DNA of 64,000 bases, from positions 434,001 to 498,000 of the forward strand of contig JAOWBW010000868.1 of NCBI GenBank assembly GCA_026119855.1. The letters run 5' to 3'. The position numbers were made by a program, and so were the translations under genes. Below the pieces are notes generated by a model. It was not told the origin of the DNA and did not search any database. It was given only the letters and a program-made list of their open reading frames with translations. This DNA is from Campanula takesimana. Taxonomy: Eukaryota; Streptophyta; Magnoliopsida; Asterales; Campanulaceae. Every line of letters begins with the position of its first letter. Position 1 is the first letter of the stretch. Shown here piece by piece: positions 39,999 through 52,400 of the stretch.

Positions 39999-40320
39999 AT
40001 AGTCTGTTGAAACGACTAATGAATGAAAGTATGGTCTAGTGAAAAGACCAAAGAAAGCAAGCGTGGTCTAATGAAAAGACTAACAAAAAGTGAATGTGGT
40101 CTAGTAAAATGACCAAGTGAAGATAATAAGGGTCTATGGAATGACCTACGAAAGTAAATTGTGGTTTATAGAAATGACTAAAGAAAGGGATAAGGGTATA
40201 ATGAAAACCCAAAGAGTCCAGTAAAATTAACTAAATGGAGAAAGTGTGGGTCTAGTAGAACGACCATAGGTCTAGCGTTTGACCTTTATTGTGATGACAA
40301 GTCTAATGAGATGACCTTCA
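39999..40320 (+). repeat. Array of short hairpin repeats before gag in element A
   Basis: About ten degenerate copies of TGGTCTARTGAAAAGACCA, each able to fold (GGTCT with AGACC around a short AT-rich loop), at about 40000, 40032, 40064, 40097, 40130, 40163, 40194, 40247, 40268 and 40300. Spacing is about 32-34 bp for most copies. It lies between the extra ORF and the Gag start codon. Confidence 0.8.
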
Positions 40321-40414
40321 TATACATTATAGAAGTAAAAAGTGTTATAGCGCGCGAGTGCGTGGAAAACGTTTTGTATTCGAGGTATTAATAAATATAC
40401 CATGTTATCCTAAG

Positions 40415-41490
40415 ATGTCGAGGAACAACAAAAGGAACAATGCTGGAAACAATGGTGGACAAGATCCCAACATGACTAATTTGCTACAGATAATGGCTCA
40501 GATGATGGCTGGAATTGGACAAGTGGTGCAAGGGTTGGCGAATCAGCCGCAACCACAACCAGTAGCTCAGAGAGATCCTCTCGAACTGTTTCAGAAGCGA
40601 AACCCAGATTCATTCTCTAAAGAGCCAAGAGATAAGCCAGAGGATTAGATTAAAGATATGGAGAAGATTTTCGAGATGTTGAATTGCACACCAGAACAAC
40701 AGGTGGTATTCACATCATTCATGTTTAAAGGAAAGGCTCTTAAGTGGTGGGAAGCCGAAAAGAGAGCATCAGCCGCGCGTGGAGATGAGGCATTCACGTG
40801 GGATAGGTTCAAGACAGTGTTTAATGAAAAGTATTATCTAGCAAGTGTTCGTAATGAGAAAGTGGCTGAATTCTTGATGTTAACTCAAGGCAGCATGATA
40901 GTGGATGATTACTGCACAAAGTTTACGGAGTTGCTAGAATTTGCTCTGACATTTTTCGTCAATGAGGTACAGAAAACCCGAAAATTTGAAGCAGGGTTAA
41001 GTGATCGAATAAGGTTTAGAATCACACCATTTATGTTGCCAACTTATAGAGACGTGGTGGATAGAGCAATGGTGGTTGAGAAAGAGTCTGACAACTACCG
41101 TAACAAGAAAGAGGAAAAGAAGAAATCTGTTGATAAGGAATCAAATGGATCAAAAAGAAGTTCCGGAGGGTGGAACCGAGACGGGAATAATAAGCATAAA
41201 GCTAGTGATGATTTTCGTGGAAAGGAAGGTACTGGGAATAAGTACCAGAATAAAGGATACAATAACCGCAGAGACGGCGACAAGAATGATGCTCATGGAG
41301 AGGAACGGTCGAAAAGTGCCAGACGTGCCAGAGAAACCACAAGACCAAGGAATGTTGGTATAAAGAAAAGAAGTGTTTTAATTGTGAGAAGACTGGACAC
41401 CCGTCCTGGAAGTGCCCAGAACCAAAAAGGAACGCCAATGCACCGGGAGCTAAGGATGGCGACAAGGATAAGGGTGGAGGCTGTGGTCGT
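40415..41490 (+). pseudogene. gag of chromovirus A
   Basis: Starts MSRNNKRNNAGNNGG. The retrotransposon Gag domain follows (DMEKIFEMLNCTPEQQVVFT, ALKWWEAEKRA, FNEKYYLASVRNEKVAEFL), then a lysine-rich linker. Two zinc knuckles lie near 41310-41405 (CQTC-H-C, and CFNCEKTGHPSWKC, a full CX2CX4HX4C). An in-frame TAG at 40646-40648 falls where relatives have Trp, a single G-to-A change. The zinc-knuckle part is in another frame after a shift near 41300. Gag would package the RNA. Confidence 0.92.
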
Positions 41491-42720
41491 GTGTTTACTA
41501 TGATGGCTAGAGATGCAAGGGACATAAATGATCTCGTGGAAGGTACACTTCGACTTTACCTTCGTAATGTGTATACTTTAATTGATACTGGCGCTACGCA
41601 TTATGTTATTAGTACTCGTGTGGCAAAGCAATTGAATTTGAAACCTGAAAAGTTAGAGACGTCTCTAGTGATAGATACGCCAACTAGAGAGTCGATTCCT
41701 ATCGTATCTATATATAGGAAATGTCCCTTAAGCATGGAGGGAAAAGAATTGGAAGTCGATTTGATCGAATTAGAGATTGGGGAATTTGACATGATTTTAG
41801 GGATGGACTGGTTAGCTGCATACCATGCCCATGTCGATTGTTTCAAGAAGGAAGTTCATTTCAGATTACCATCCGGAGAAGAGTTCTGTTTCTAAGGCAC
41901 GAAGCCTAGAACGAGATTGGATTTCATTTCTGTAATGAAGGCTCGCAGATTGTTGAAGAAAGGATGTGAAGGATTCTTAGCTTTTATTGGTGAGACTGGT
42001 GAAGGAAAAGTCAGTATAGAATCGTTGTCAGTAGTCCGAGATTTTGAATACGTGTTTCCAAAAGATTTTCCTGGCATACCACCAGAGAGAGAGGTGGAGT
42101 TCTCTATAGACTTAGCACCAGAAACTGCACCAATATCGAAGGCGCTGTACAGGATGGCTCCGACAGAATTGAAAGAACTGAAAGAACAACTACAAGAGAT
42201 GTTGAACAAGGTACTTATAAGACCAAGTGTATCGCCGTGGGGGTGCACCAATGCTGTTCGTGAAGAAGAAGGATGGGTCAATGAGAATGTGTATCGATTA
42301 TAGAGAACTGAATTATGTGACGGTGAGGAATCAGTACCCGTTACCAAGGATAGACGATTTGTTTGACCAACTTCGAGGAGCGTGCTACTTTTCAAAAATA
42401 GACTTGAGGTCCGGTTATCATCAGTTAAGGGTGAGAAAGGAAGATATTGCGAAGACGGCTTTTAGGACAAGGTATGGTCACTATGAGTTTTTTGTGATGC
42501 CATTCGGATTGACCAATGCGCCTGCTGCATTTATGGAATTGATGAATAGAGTATTTCAAGAACTTTTGGACAAGTGTGTTGTAGTGTTTATTGATGATAT
42601 CTTAATATATTCAAAGACTAAGGAGGAACATGAAGAGCATTTGAGGTTAGTGCTACAAATTTTAAGGGAACAACAATTATATGCCAAGTTCAAAAAGTGC
42701 GAATTTTGTTTGGAGAAAGT
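41491..42720 (+). pseudogene. Protease and reverse transcriptase of chromovirus A (5' part of pol)
   Basis: The protease active site LIDTGATHYVIS lies near 41578-41612, then the conserved FDMILGMDWLAAYHA. A TAA at 41893 interrupts. The reverse transcriptase then runs FPGIPPEREVEFSIDL, ELKELKEQLQEM, a frameshift in a G run at 42239-42243, [35 protein letters not shown] and the catalytic [11 protein letters not shown] (about 42580-42612), ending [10 protein letters not shown]. There the frame meets a 44-bp duplicate of upstream sequence and then the truncated LTR of B. The other half of pol is at 60887. Confidence 0.94.
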
Positions 42721-42764
42721 AACTTTTGGACAAGTGTGTTATAGTGTTTATTGATGATATCTTA
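42721..42764 (+). repeat. Templated filler: 44-bp copy of the reverse transcriptase active-site region
   Basis: Positions 42721-42764 repeat 42561-42604 with one difference (43 of 44). The copy begins at AACTTTTGG, shared by both places, and ends at TTA, shared with the LTR of B. It sits precisely between A and the truncated left LTR of B. Confidence 0.9.
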
Positions 42765-43632
42765 TTATTTGATTTTCTTTTATTTATTTCATTTATCTTA
42801 TTTTCTATTGGTCAATTCTATCTCACATGGATTGATCATTTTCCCTCCAACCTTTCCCCCTCTTTTATACCTATAAAAACCTCTCATTTATACCTTAGAA
42901 AAGGACCTTAACATTTTCTCTCTAGCCAAGACACTCTTTTTGGACCTCAACTTTGATTCACAAACTACACTATACACAAATTCTCCCAACAAGAGTTCTT
43001 AACAACAAGACTCTACACAAATTGTTCTACAACAATTTCCCTACAACAACACCATTTTCAAGTTCAAGTTTGAAGTCCTCTTTCTTAAGGTACTTTATTC
43101 TTCTTCTCTTATTTTACATGTCTTAGTAATGTATGCAATCCTCATCAATTGGGACATGACCAAATGACCACTTTACTGCATTAAAGTTGGTTAAGGTTAT
43201 CTCCCTACATTTTAATCTCTACTTTAATTTCCTATCCATTTCTTAATGTAATTGTTTAGTGTAATTGTTACATGTAATCTTTAGCATAAATTAATAAATA
43301 AAATAATTCTCTTTTATTTCTCTTTTATTTTCCCCTTTCTTTTCACTTTAATTGTTAGCACTTTTTATTGAAGGACATTTAATATTAGAACACCAAAAGT
43401 ATCAAGACCCGCGTAAGAGGGGCGGAGTGGGTGTTTAAGTACTTTCCACTCCGTCACCTAACCCCCAAACCCCTCATCTCAAGAATATTTGGTTTCGTAA
43501 TCAATAAAGAAGGCTATTTTCTTAGGTTTTCTCGCGTTCCTCTAAAACATGGGTGACGAATCTTAAAATCAATTAGACATCCTAGGTTAATTCACCGCTC
43601 TAGTCAAGCCGTGGTTCCCCGGGGTATCTACA
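42762..43632 (+). mobile_element. Left (5') LTR of B, 5'-truncated
   Basis: The 871 bp align end to end with 60016-60886 of the right LTR with only scattered differences. The first 416 bp are missing. The TATA box CCTATAAAAACC lies near 42870. The end reads GGGGTATCTACA. Confidence 0.94.
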
Positions 43633-43633
43633 G

Positions 43634-43651
43634 TGGCGACTCTGCTGGGGA
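43634..43651 (+). other. Primer binding site of B
   Basis: TGGCGACTCTGCTGGGGA, one base after the LTR. It is not initiator-Met; it is of the kind reported for Ogre elements (tRNA-Arg), an assignment from memory that a tRNA alignment would settle. Confidence 0.65.
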
Positions 43652-44046
43652 GGATAGAGGGTTAAACTTGCGTTTTTTATTTTTGGTGTTCTTTTATTTT
43701 ATTTTCTGGGCATTCTGGTAAAAAAGGGTAGGAAGCGCGCGCCTCTGGCCTACTTGGCCTAAAGCGCGCGCATCCGACCCTAATTACCAGAATCGTCCGC
43801 CTCCCATCTTGTCCTTCAATTCCATGTTTCTGTGCTAACGTTTACTGTAGGGGAAAAAGTTCTATAATTTAGGGTCAAGGCAATCCCTTGAACCCACTGA
43901 TTTGCAGGTACTGCCCAAAAGTGGGCGCCTCCACTTCTCTCAGTCTAATGCGCGCGCCTCCCGAGTAGGCATCTGAATGCGCGCGCTTCTGGGCATTTCC
44001 CAGAAACAGAAACAGTGAACAGAATGGACAGTTTTGACAGTGTGTG
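43652..44046 (+). other. Leader of element B
   Basis: Untranslated sequence with repeated GCGCGC-containing blocks near 43735, 43763, 43950 and 43979. It ends at the insertion of E, with GTGTG as the duplicated target. Confidence 0.75.
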
Positions 44047-47000
44047 TGTAACGCCCGTCCTAATTCTTGTTAAGTTCTTGACTTGCTTGTTAAATTCTTG
44101 ACTAGCATATTTATATGTTATTTTATTTGAGTTAATTATTTAATTACTTTAGAAAATTAAGGTGGTTAAATGTCAAAGTTGAAGTTTAGGGGCCTTTTTG
44201 TCAAAGTTAGAACTTGAGGGGCCTAGTTGCTATTCTTGGAAAGTTCCAAGTATATCTTGTTTGTTTGCCTCCTGAGAAAGGCATTTTCATTCTCAAACTT
44301 TCTCGTGCTCTCTCTGTGTATAAAGAAGGTTTAGGATTCTTCCTATTCTCGACTCCTCGAGCTTAATTATCCCTCTGTTCGTGATTTTGATCCCAGATAA
44401 ATATTCGTGGCGCTGAATAGAGCGTTTCCTGCCGAACAAAAATTAATTTGGGTCAACTTGATTTCGGACTAAGTAAGTTATTAGCTCCCCCTTACTTGCA
44501 ATAACATGCATATATGTTATTCCCGCTACTTGTTCTTGTTAAAATTGTGTTTTGAGCAATTTTTGTGATACTTGTAATTTTGGGAAAAATGGAGTATACG
44601 TATACTGGAAATACACCTTGGGTTGAATGAAAATATGTTAATTGAACATGTTTGAGTCCCTGGGTATTATTAGAATGATAGTAAAAAATTATACTCCTAC
44701 TCGTGAGACGGTAAAATATTAACTTGATTTAAATATTATTAGAAAAATTGCACCATTATTTGTGGTACGGGGAAATGAATGGAAGTATCCCTAGATGATT
44801 ATATTAGTATATTAGAAAATTATACTTATACTTTTGGGGCGGTGAAATATTTAATTGGAATAAAAGAAATTATTTTATTACTTGTGGGACGGTGATTAAT
44901 TAATAAAGTGTCCCTATAGAAGTGTTCTGAGCATGTTAAAATGCACTCTCGAATGTTAGAAAGTGTTAGTGGGTTTATACTCCTACACTTGGGACGGAGA
45001 ATTTGTAAGTATAAAAGTCTCTGTTGAAATAAGAAAGTATAATTGAAATAAGTGATTTAAGCTTATTATATGTCCTGGGTAATGTTAAATTGTGAGTAAA
45101 AGTTACTCCTACGCTCGGGACGGAGAGTTCTAAGCCTGAAAAGAAATTTGATGTTTGCTGAAAATTGTACCAGGCGCCCGCCCACTTAGGCACCAAGCGC
45201 CCGCCTATTTGGCCAGAAGTTTTGGTTTTAAAAACGCTTGGATGAGCGGCCGCCCGGTCTACCTTAGACGCCCGCCCGGTCCCCTGTTCCTACCAAAGTG
45301 TTTTAAATCTAAATTAAATTGAAAGCTTATCCCTCCTAAGGCATATAGCCTTAAGATAAGATGTTCTAGCAAGTGTTGTGACACCTTAGGGGTATCAGAA
45401 GTGAGTCTTGAACATGATTACTCATTAAATTAAAATGAGAACTTGAGTATAAAAGGAAGAACTCTTCTTTATGTCTTGAAAGTGCTATGAACAAGCACTT
45501 ATGTGTTATGTTTGTCTTGGAACCTATGCTTGTGCACCTAGAGGGCACCAAATTAGTGTCTTGAGCTCGAATATCCTATGTAGGGGATTATGAACTTGTA
45601 AGTATAAGTTGTATAGCTCATTTACTTAAATTGAACTCGAAGTATTCTTGGTCTAGGTTTAGGGTACTACCCTAGATGGCCTAGATGAGTGTTGTAGAAC
45701 ACTCTAGTACTGAAAAATAGTCCCTTTGTGATAAAATGAAATGTGGACTTGAATCATAATTAAATGATAACTTGAGTATAAGAGTAGTAACTCTTTTATA
45801 TGTCTTGAAGTTAATGTTTGTGTACCTTAAGGGCACCAACTAATGTCTTGAGTTTGAATGTCCTAAGAAAAGGATTGGAAATTAATACGTGAAAGATGTA
45901 TAATTCATCTTCCTAGCTTGAACTTGAAGTATAAGATAATTAACTCTTGTACATGTTTAACCATCCAAAGAAATGGATTGAGAACTTGAATATAAGATGA
46001 TAAAATCTTGTAAATGTCTTGAATGTCTTGAATGTCCTGAATGTCTGGAATGTCTTGAATGTCCTGAATGTTTTGAATGTCTTGAATGTCTTAAGTTGAG
46101 ACAGTAACTTGAAGTATAAGACAATAAAATCTTGTACATGACTTGAACATCCAAATAATTGGATTAAGACTTGAATATAAGATTATAAAATCTTGTACGT
46201 GCCTTGACACCAATATATGTGTATGGTAATAAACTTGAAAGATTCTTGATGTATATGCCAATCTTGCATATATTTACTTGATAGAATGTTACTTCTTGAT
46301 TACTTGATACATGGTATGAATAACCGAAAGAGTTGGGATATGGGATTAGATAGAGAATAATTAACTCTACTACCCATTTGAATTTGATACGTGTATATTG
46401 GAAGTGCTATGAATAAGCACTAAAGTGCTAGTGATTGGTTTTTAATCATGTATATACTCAATGAAGTATATAAAGAATAAAGAAGATATCTTGTCTTGAA
46501 ATGGGTTCCTAAAGAAAATAGGGACTAGTGTAATATGAAGATAATTCATATAATCGTGAATACTACGATTTAAGTTAATAAGAATAACTACAGAACACAA
46601 TATGTGTTGGAAAATGTATTCGATTATTAACGATACATATACGTGAGATACGACTGTGACTAGGTATGATGTGACCTATTCTACTACGTATTTAGAGTCT
46701 AAGGTATTGGGCTCTATTTGATAGTAAGGGTATCATGATAGACACTTTAATGTGTTAAACGTGATATGAATATGTACGTGCAACTTGACATGTGAATAAG
46801 TGATATAGAATGATATACCCTACTACTTGTTTAAGGTCTGTTATTAATAGACTCTAACTTGGATTGACCGTGTTATATGGACACTCCACGTGCCATTGTT
46901 AGATTGATTTGTATTCGCAATGATTGCGTATGTGTACTTGTATTCTCGTGAGCACATGATATATGATTACATGGTGTATATTCTCGTGAGCACATGATAC

Positions 47001-48096
47001 ATGATTACATGGTGCATAAAGACTGGTCCACTAATATGGGACTTAGTTCTATTCTCGTAGTTCAAGTAAACATCTACTTGTGCATTCTCGTGTGAGTCCA
47101 GCTGGCTTATTTGGTGCAGAGGGGTGTATAGGTTCACGCTTATTGCGAGGGCTGGGGCATAAGTGATAATCGTGGGTCTATGCATTCGGTCTGTTTTTCC
47201 CTTACTACCGGCCATAGTAAGGGCTTAGCATCCTGTATTAGAGCAATACGCCTGATATAAGTGAATGCTAACTTGTGAACACCTCGTGAATCTTGTTCTT
47301 GTGAATGACACTGGTTACCGGGTCTTCTTATATACTGCATAGTAGTCTCTTGATCTTGATCGTGGTTGTCATCAGCTATACAAGCATCGACAACAATGGT
47401 ATTCTTGGGAGAAATAAGGAAGGATTCAGGTAATGATATGTGATAGGACTATGTGCATCTTGGTGAGTTGGTCTAGCCTCTCACACTACTTGACTACTTG
47501 TTACCTGATCATATCTTGAGCTTGATTACTTGTTGAGTTGGCTTAGCCTCTCCTATACTTGTTACTTGATGATACTTGATATATGATTACTTGAGTATCT
47601 ACTGGAATTACGTGATAACATGTCATGTAGTTGCATGTTAATAGCTTACTGAGATTTATCTCACCCTTTATTTGTTCCCCCAGGAAAGCAGGGATAGTAC
47701 GCAGTGAGGCTCGACATAGCTGGGAACGTACTCCGCAGGATGTTCTTGTTTGAGACTAGTGTCCTTTTACACTTTGGTAAGGACGATGTTGTATGAGTTG
47801 TTAAACTCAGGGCTTGTTGGGGTAGACTTGGTAGTACTTGTTGTCTCTAGACATCTCTTGATGCCAGATTATATGCTAGGCATGTCTTCCGCTGTATGTA
47901 ACCATGTTTGGTTTAATTTTCTTGGTCTTGAACTCGTTGTGAGCTATCTTAGCTCCTTACTCTTGAGTATATATATCATGTCAGTTTGGTTCTAACAGGT
48001 ATTGTTCCTGTTTCCCGTTAGTTTCTTGTTCCTTATTAGTTACGCGCACCAGGTTCGAGGTTCTATTAGGGGATCCCGGGACCTGGGGGCGTGTCA
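44047..48096 (+). mobile_element. 5' LTR of E
   Basis: 4050 bp, non-coding. It has GC-rich repeats (GGCGCCCGCCC, AGCGCCCGCC, GCGGCCGCCCGG) at 45171-45291 and nine units of a 10-bp repeat TGTCTTGAA(A) at about 46015-46092. Small open frames inside are repeated in both LTRs but look like chance. Confidence 0.94.
46015..46092 (+). repeat. 10-bp minisatellite in E LTR
   Basis: Nine units around AATGTCTTGA. The other LTR (about 51440-51518) also has nine units but with the variant units in a different order, so one LTR has been rearranged by gain and loss within the array. Confidence 0.85.
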
Positions 48097-49475
48097 GGTT
48101 GGTATCAGAGCTATGGTTTAGCTCTAAGCCTGGATAGGGTCTACGGCATTCGTGGGTTGGCTTATGGGTGTGCTTCTGACGTTGAGTGTTCCTTTACTTG
48201 TTGTTATACCAGGCATAGGACTGGTGTTGATAGTGTTTATCTAATTGGATTAGATGGTTTAAGAATTGAGAGCACGAGTCTTTAAAGACTTAGGCGTATC
48301 TATCTTGTCTAGTGGACATTGTTTCGTGCTATATATGCATGCTTGTCCTTATTTCGTGAATTACGTGGAAGTGTATTCTCTAGTAAGAGACTACATGCTT
48401 GATATCGTTATGTATAAGAGCTTGATAGAAGTGTGGGTGATAACACTCTATACGTTCTATGTTAACTTGGTCATGTTACCTAGATGGGACATTGATGTGA
48501 TACGTGTTATGGCTTGGCTCTTACGTGTTATGATTTGGCTTTCTATATGTTATGCCATTCTTGTTTGCCACAATAAATAGTGAATAGTTCTATGCTAGTA
48601 TGCTTGACTATTTTTATGAGCATGATATAGTTATGTATAATATTCATGTTCTGCATTGAAAGTTTGAACAGTGTTATCGAGATTGTACTGGGTATTTAAC
48701 CTATGTGATTGACAGTGGAATTTCTACACTAAGCCAGATGGATGTATCCATTCTTGATGAGATCTCAGCTATAATTTCTACTGAGTAATACATGTTACTT
48801 GATGAGAAACTTGGATTATCTTGAGTTGTTACAGTGCGAATACAGTGCTGACATCTGGATTAACGTTCTTGACCTCGATTGAGTTAAAAGAGTTGAAGAT
48901 TCAACTTGAGAAATTTCTTGATAGAGGATATATCTATTTTGAAGTGGATGCCTGAAGTAACTATCTTTGTTGACCTATAAGTGGAAACAACCAAGGTACG
49001 CGTGTTCTTGAGATTTTCTTGATCTTGTTAGAGATTCATTAATGAATTTCTAAGGCAGCTCTATCGTTAATTATTTGACACCGAGAGCTATACCTTTTCG
49101 ATGGATTGATAAACGTGAAGTCAATGTTTAAATATTGAAATGATGGATGACCACGACTTCAGTATTTGAGATTGCCTAGTGGATTTGACTAGTATTACAG
49201 TGATCTGAAGGATATGACCAGTTCTATTATTTTAGTGGATATGTCAAGTTTCACCAATATAGTGGATTCACTAATCGAGTCTGCTTGACTTTATGTGTTT
49301 CGATGTTATAATTGATACATCTTGATTGCATAGAATATTTGCGAGCATACGTGTAATATCTATTTGTGAGTATATGTGTATAGTCTTGATGCTCTTGAGT
49401 TCTATTTGTTGATTATATATGTTATAATCTTGATCAGTAAAATTCGAGGACGAATTTTCTTTAAGGAGGGGAGGA
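48097..49475 (+). pseudogene. Interior of E with scraps of gypsy pol
   Basis: The primer site TGGTATCAGAGC is at 48100-48111. Near 48880-48940 the translation TSIELKELKIQLEKFLDRGY aligns with ELKELKEQLQEML of A's reverse transcriptase. Near 49030-49130, FINEFL and WIDKREV recall the segment between reverse transcriptase and RNase H. The rest is unrecognised. The polypurine tract AAGGAGGGGAGGA lies at 49463-49475. A 104-codon hydrophobic frame at 48266-48580 is probably chance. Confidence 0.6.
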
Positions 49476-52400
49476 TGTAACGCCCGTCCTAATTCTTGTT
49501 AAATTCTTGACTTGCTTGTTAAATTCTTGACTAGCATATTTATATGTTATTTTATTTGAGTTAATTATTTAACTACTTTAGAAAATTAAGGTGGTTAAAT
49601 GTCAAAGTTGAAGTTTAGGGGCCTTTTTGTCAAAGTTAGAACTTGAGGGGCCTAGTTGCTATTCTTGGAAAGTTCCAAGTATATCTTGTTTGTTTGCCTC
49701 CTGAGAAAGGCATTTTCATTCTCAAAATTTCTCGTGCTCTCTCTGTGTATAAAGAAGGTTTAGGATTCTTCCTATTCTCGACTCCTCGAGCTTAATTATC
49801 CCTCTGTTCGTGATTTTGATCCCGGAAAAATATTCGTGGCGCTGAATAGAGCGTTTCCTGCCGAACAGAAATTAATTTGGGTCAACTTGATTTCGGACTA
49901 AGTAAGTTATTAGCTCCCCCTTACTTGCAATAACATGCATATATGTTATTCCCGCTACTTGTTCTTGTTAAAATTATGTTTTGAGCAATTTTTGTGATAC
50001 TTGTAATTTTGGGACAAAGGGAGTATACGTATACTGGAAATACACCTTGGGTTGAATGAAAATATGTTAATTGAACATGTTTGAGTCCCTGGGTATTATT
50101 AGAATGATAGTAAAAAAATTTACTCCTACTCGTGAGACGGTAAAATATTAACTTGATTTAAATATTATTAGAAAAATTGTACCATTATTTGTGTTACGGG
50201 GAAATGAATGGAAGTATCCCTAGATGATTATATTAGTATATTAGAAAATTATACTTATACTTTTGGGGCGGTGAAATATTTAATTGGAAAAAGAAAATTA
50301 TTCTATTACTTGTGGGACGGTGATTAATTAATAAAGTGTCCCTATAGAAGTGTTCTGAGCATGTTAAAATGCACTCTTGAATGTTAGAAAGTGTTAGTGG
50401 GTTTATACTCCTATACTTGGGACGGAGAATTTGTAAGTATAAAAGTCTCTGTTGAAATAAGAAAGTATAATTGAAATAAGTGATTTAAGCTTATTATATG
50501 TCCTGGGTAATGTTAAATTGTGAGTAAAAGTTATTCCTACGCTCGGGACGGAGAGTTCTAAGTCTGGAAAGAAATTTGATGTTTGCTGAAAATTGTACCA
50601 GGCGCCCGCCCACTTAGGCACCAAGCGCCCGCCCATTTGGCCAGAAGTTTTGGTTTTAAAAACACTTGGATGAGCGGCCGCCCGGTCTACCTTAGGCGCC
50701 CGCCCGGTCCCCTGTTCCTACCAAAGTGTTTTAAATCTAACTTAAATTGAAAGCTTATCCCTCCTAAGGCATATAGCCTTAAGATAAGATGTTCTAGCAA
50801 GTATTGTGACACCTTAGGGGTATCAGAAGTGAGTCTTGAACATGATTACTCATTAAATTAAAATGAGAACTTGAGTATAAAAGGAAGAACTCTTCTTTAT
50901 GTCTTGAAAGTGCTATGAACAAGCACTTATGTGTTATGCTTGTCTTGGAACCTATGCTTGTGCACCTAGAGGGCACCAAATTAGTGTCTTGAGCTCGAAT
51001 ATCTTATGTAGGGGATTATGAACTTGTAAGTATGAGTTGTATAGCTCATTTACTTAAATTTAACTCGAAGTGTTCTTGGTCTAGGTTTAGGGTACTACCC
51101 TAGATGGCCTAGATGAGTGTTGTAGAACACTCTAGTACTGAAAAATAGTCCCTTTGTGATCAAATGAAATGTGGACTTGAATCATAATTAAATGATAACT
51201 TGAGTATAAGAGTAGTAACTCTTTTATGTGTCTTGAAGTTAATGTTTGTGTACCTTAGGGGCACCAACTAATGTCTTGATTTTGAATGTCCTAAGAAAAG
51301 GATTGGAAATTAATACGTGAAAGATGTATAATTCATCTTCCTAGCTTGAACTTGAAGTATAAGATAATTAACTCTTGTACATGTTTAACCATCCAAAGAA
51401 ATGGATTGAGAACTTGAATATAAGATGATAAAATCTTGTAAATGTCTTGAATGTCTTGAATGTCTGGAATGTCTTGAATGTCCTGAATATCCTGAATGTT
51501 TTGAATGTCTTGAATGTCTTAAGTTGAGACAGTAACTTGAAGTATAAGACAATAAAATCTTGTACATGACTTGAACATCCAAATAATTGAATTAAGACTT
51601 GAATATAAGATTATAAAATCTTGTACGTGCCTTGACACCAATATATGTGTATGGTAATAAACTTGAAAGATTCTTGATGTATATGCAAATCTTGCATATA
51701 TTTACTTGATAGAATGTTACTTCTTGATTACTTGATACATGGTATGAATAACCGAAAGAGTTGGGATATGGGATTAGATAGAGAATAATTAACTCTACTA
51801 CACATTTTAATTTGATACGTGTATATTGGAAGTGCTATGAATAAACACTAAAGTGCTAGTGATTGGTTTTTAATCGTGTATATACTCAATGAAGTATATA
51901 AAGAATAAATAAGATATCTTGTCTTGAAATGGGTTCCTAAAGAAAATAGGGACTAGTGTAATATGAAGATAATTCATATAATCGTGAATACTACGATTTA
52001 AGTTAATAAGAATAACTACAGAACACAATATGTGTTGGAAATGTATTCGATTATTAACGATACATATACGTGAGATACGACTGTGACTAGGTATGATGTG
52101 ACCTATTCTACTACGTATTTAGAGTCTAAGGTATTGGGCTCTATTTGATAGTAATGGTATCGTGATAGACACTTTAATGTGTTAAACGTGATATGAATAT
52201 GTACGTGCAACTTGGCATGTGAATAAGTGATATAGAATGATATACCCTACTACTTGTTTGAGGTCTGTTATTAATAGACTCTAACTTGGATTGACCGTGT
52301 TATATGGACACTCCACGTGCCATTGTTAGATTGATTTGTCTTCGCAATGATTGCGTATGTGTACTTGTATTCTCGTGAGCACATGATATATTATTACATG

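Noticed and set aside
45957..46154. His/Ser-rich repeat protein on the minus strand of the E LTR (also at 51385-51582)
   Set aside because: It is the antisense translation of a 10-bp minisatellite, duplicated only because it lies in both LTRs.
48266..48580. 104-codon hydrophobic ORF inside E
   Set aside because: No similarity recognised, no codon bias visible, and the region is otherwise pol scraps; likely chance.
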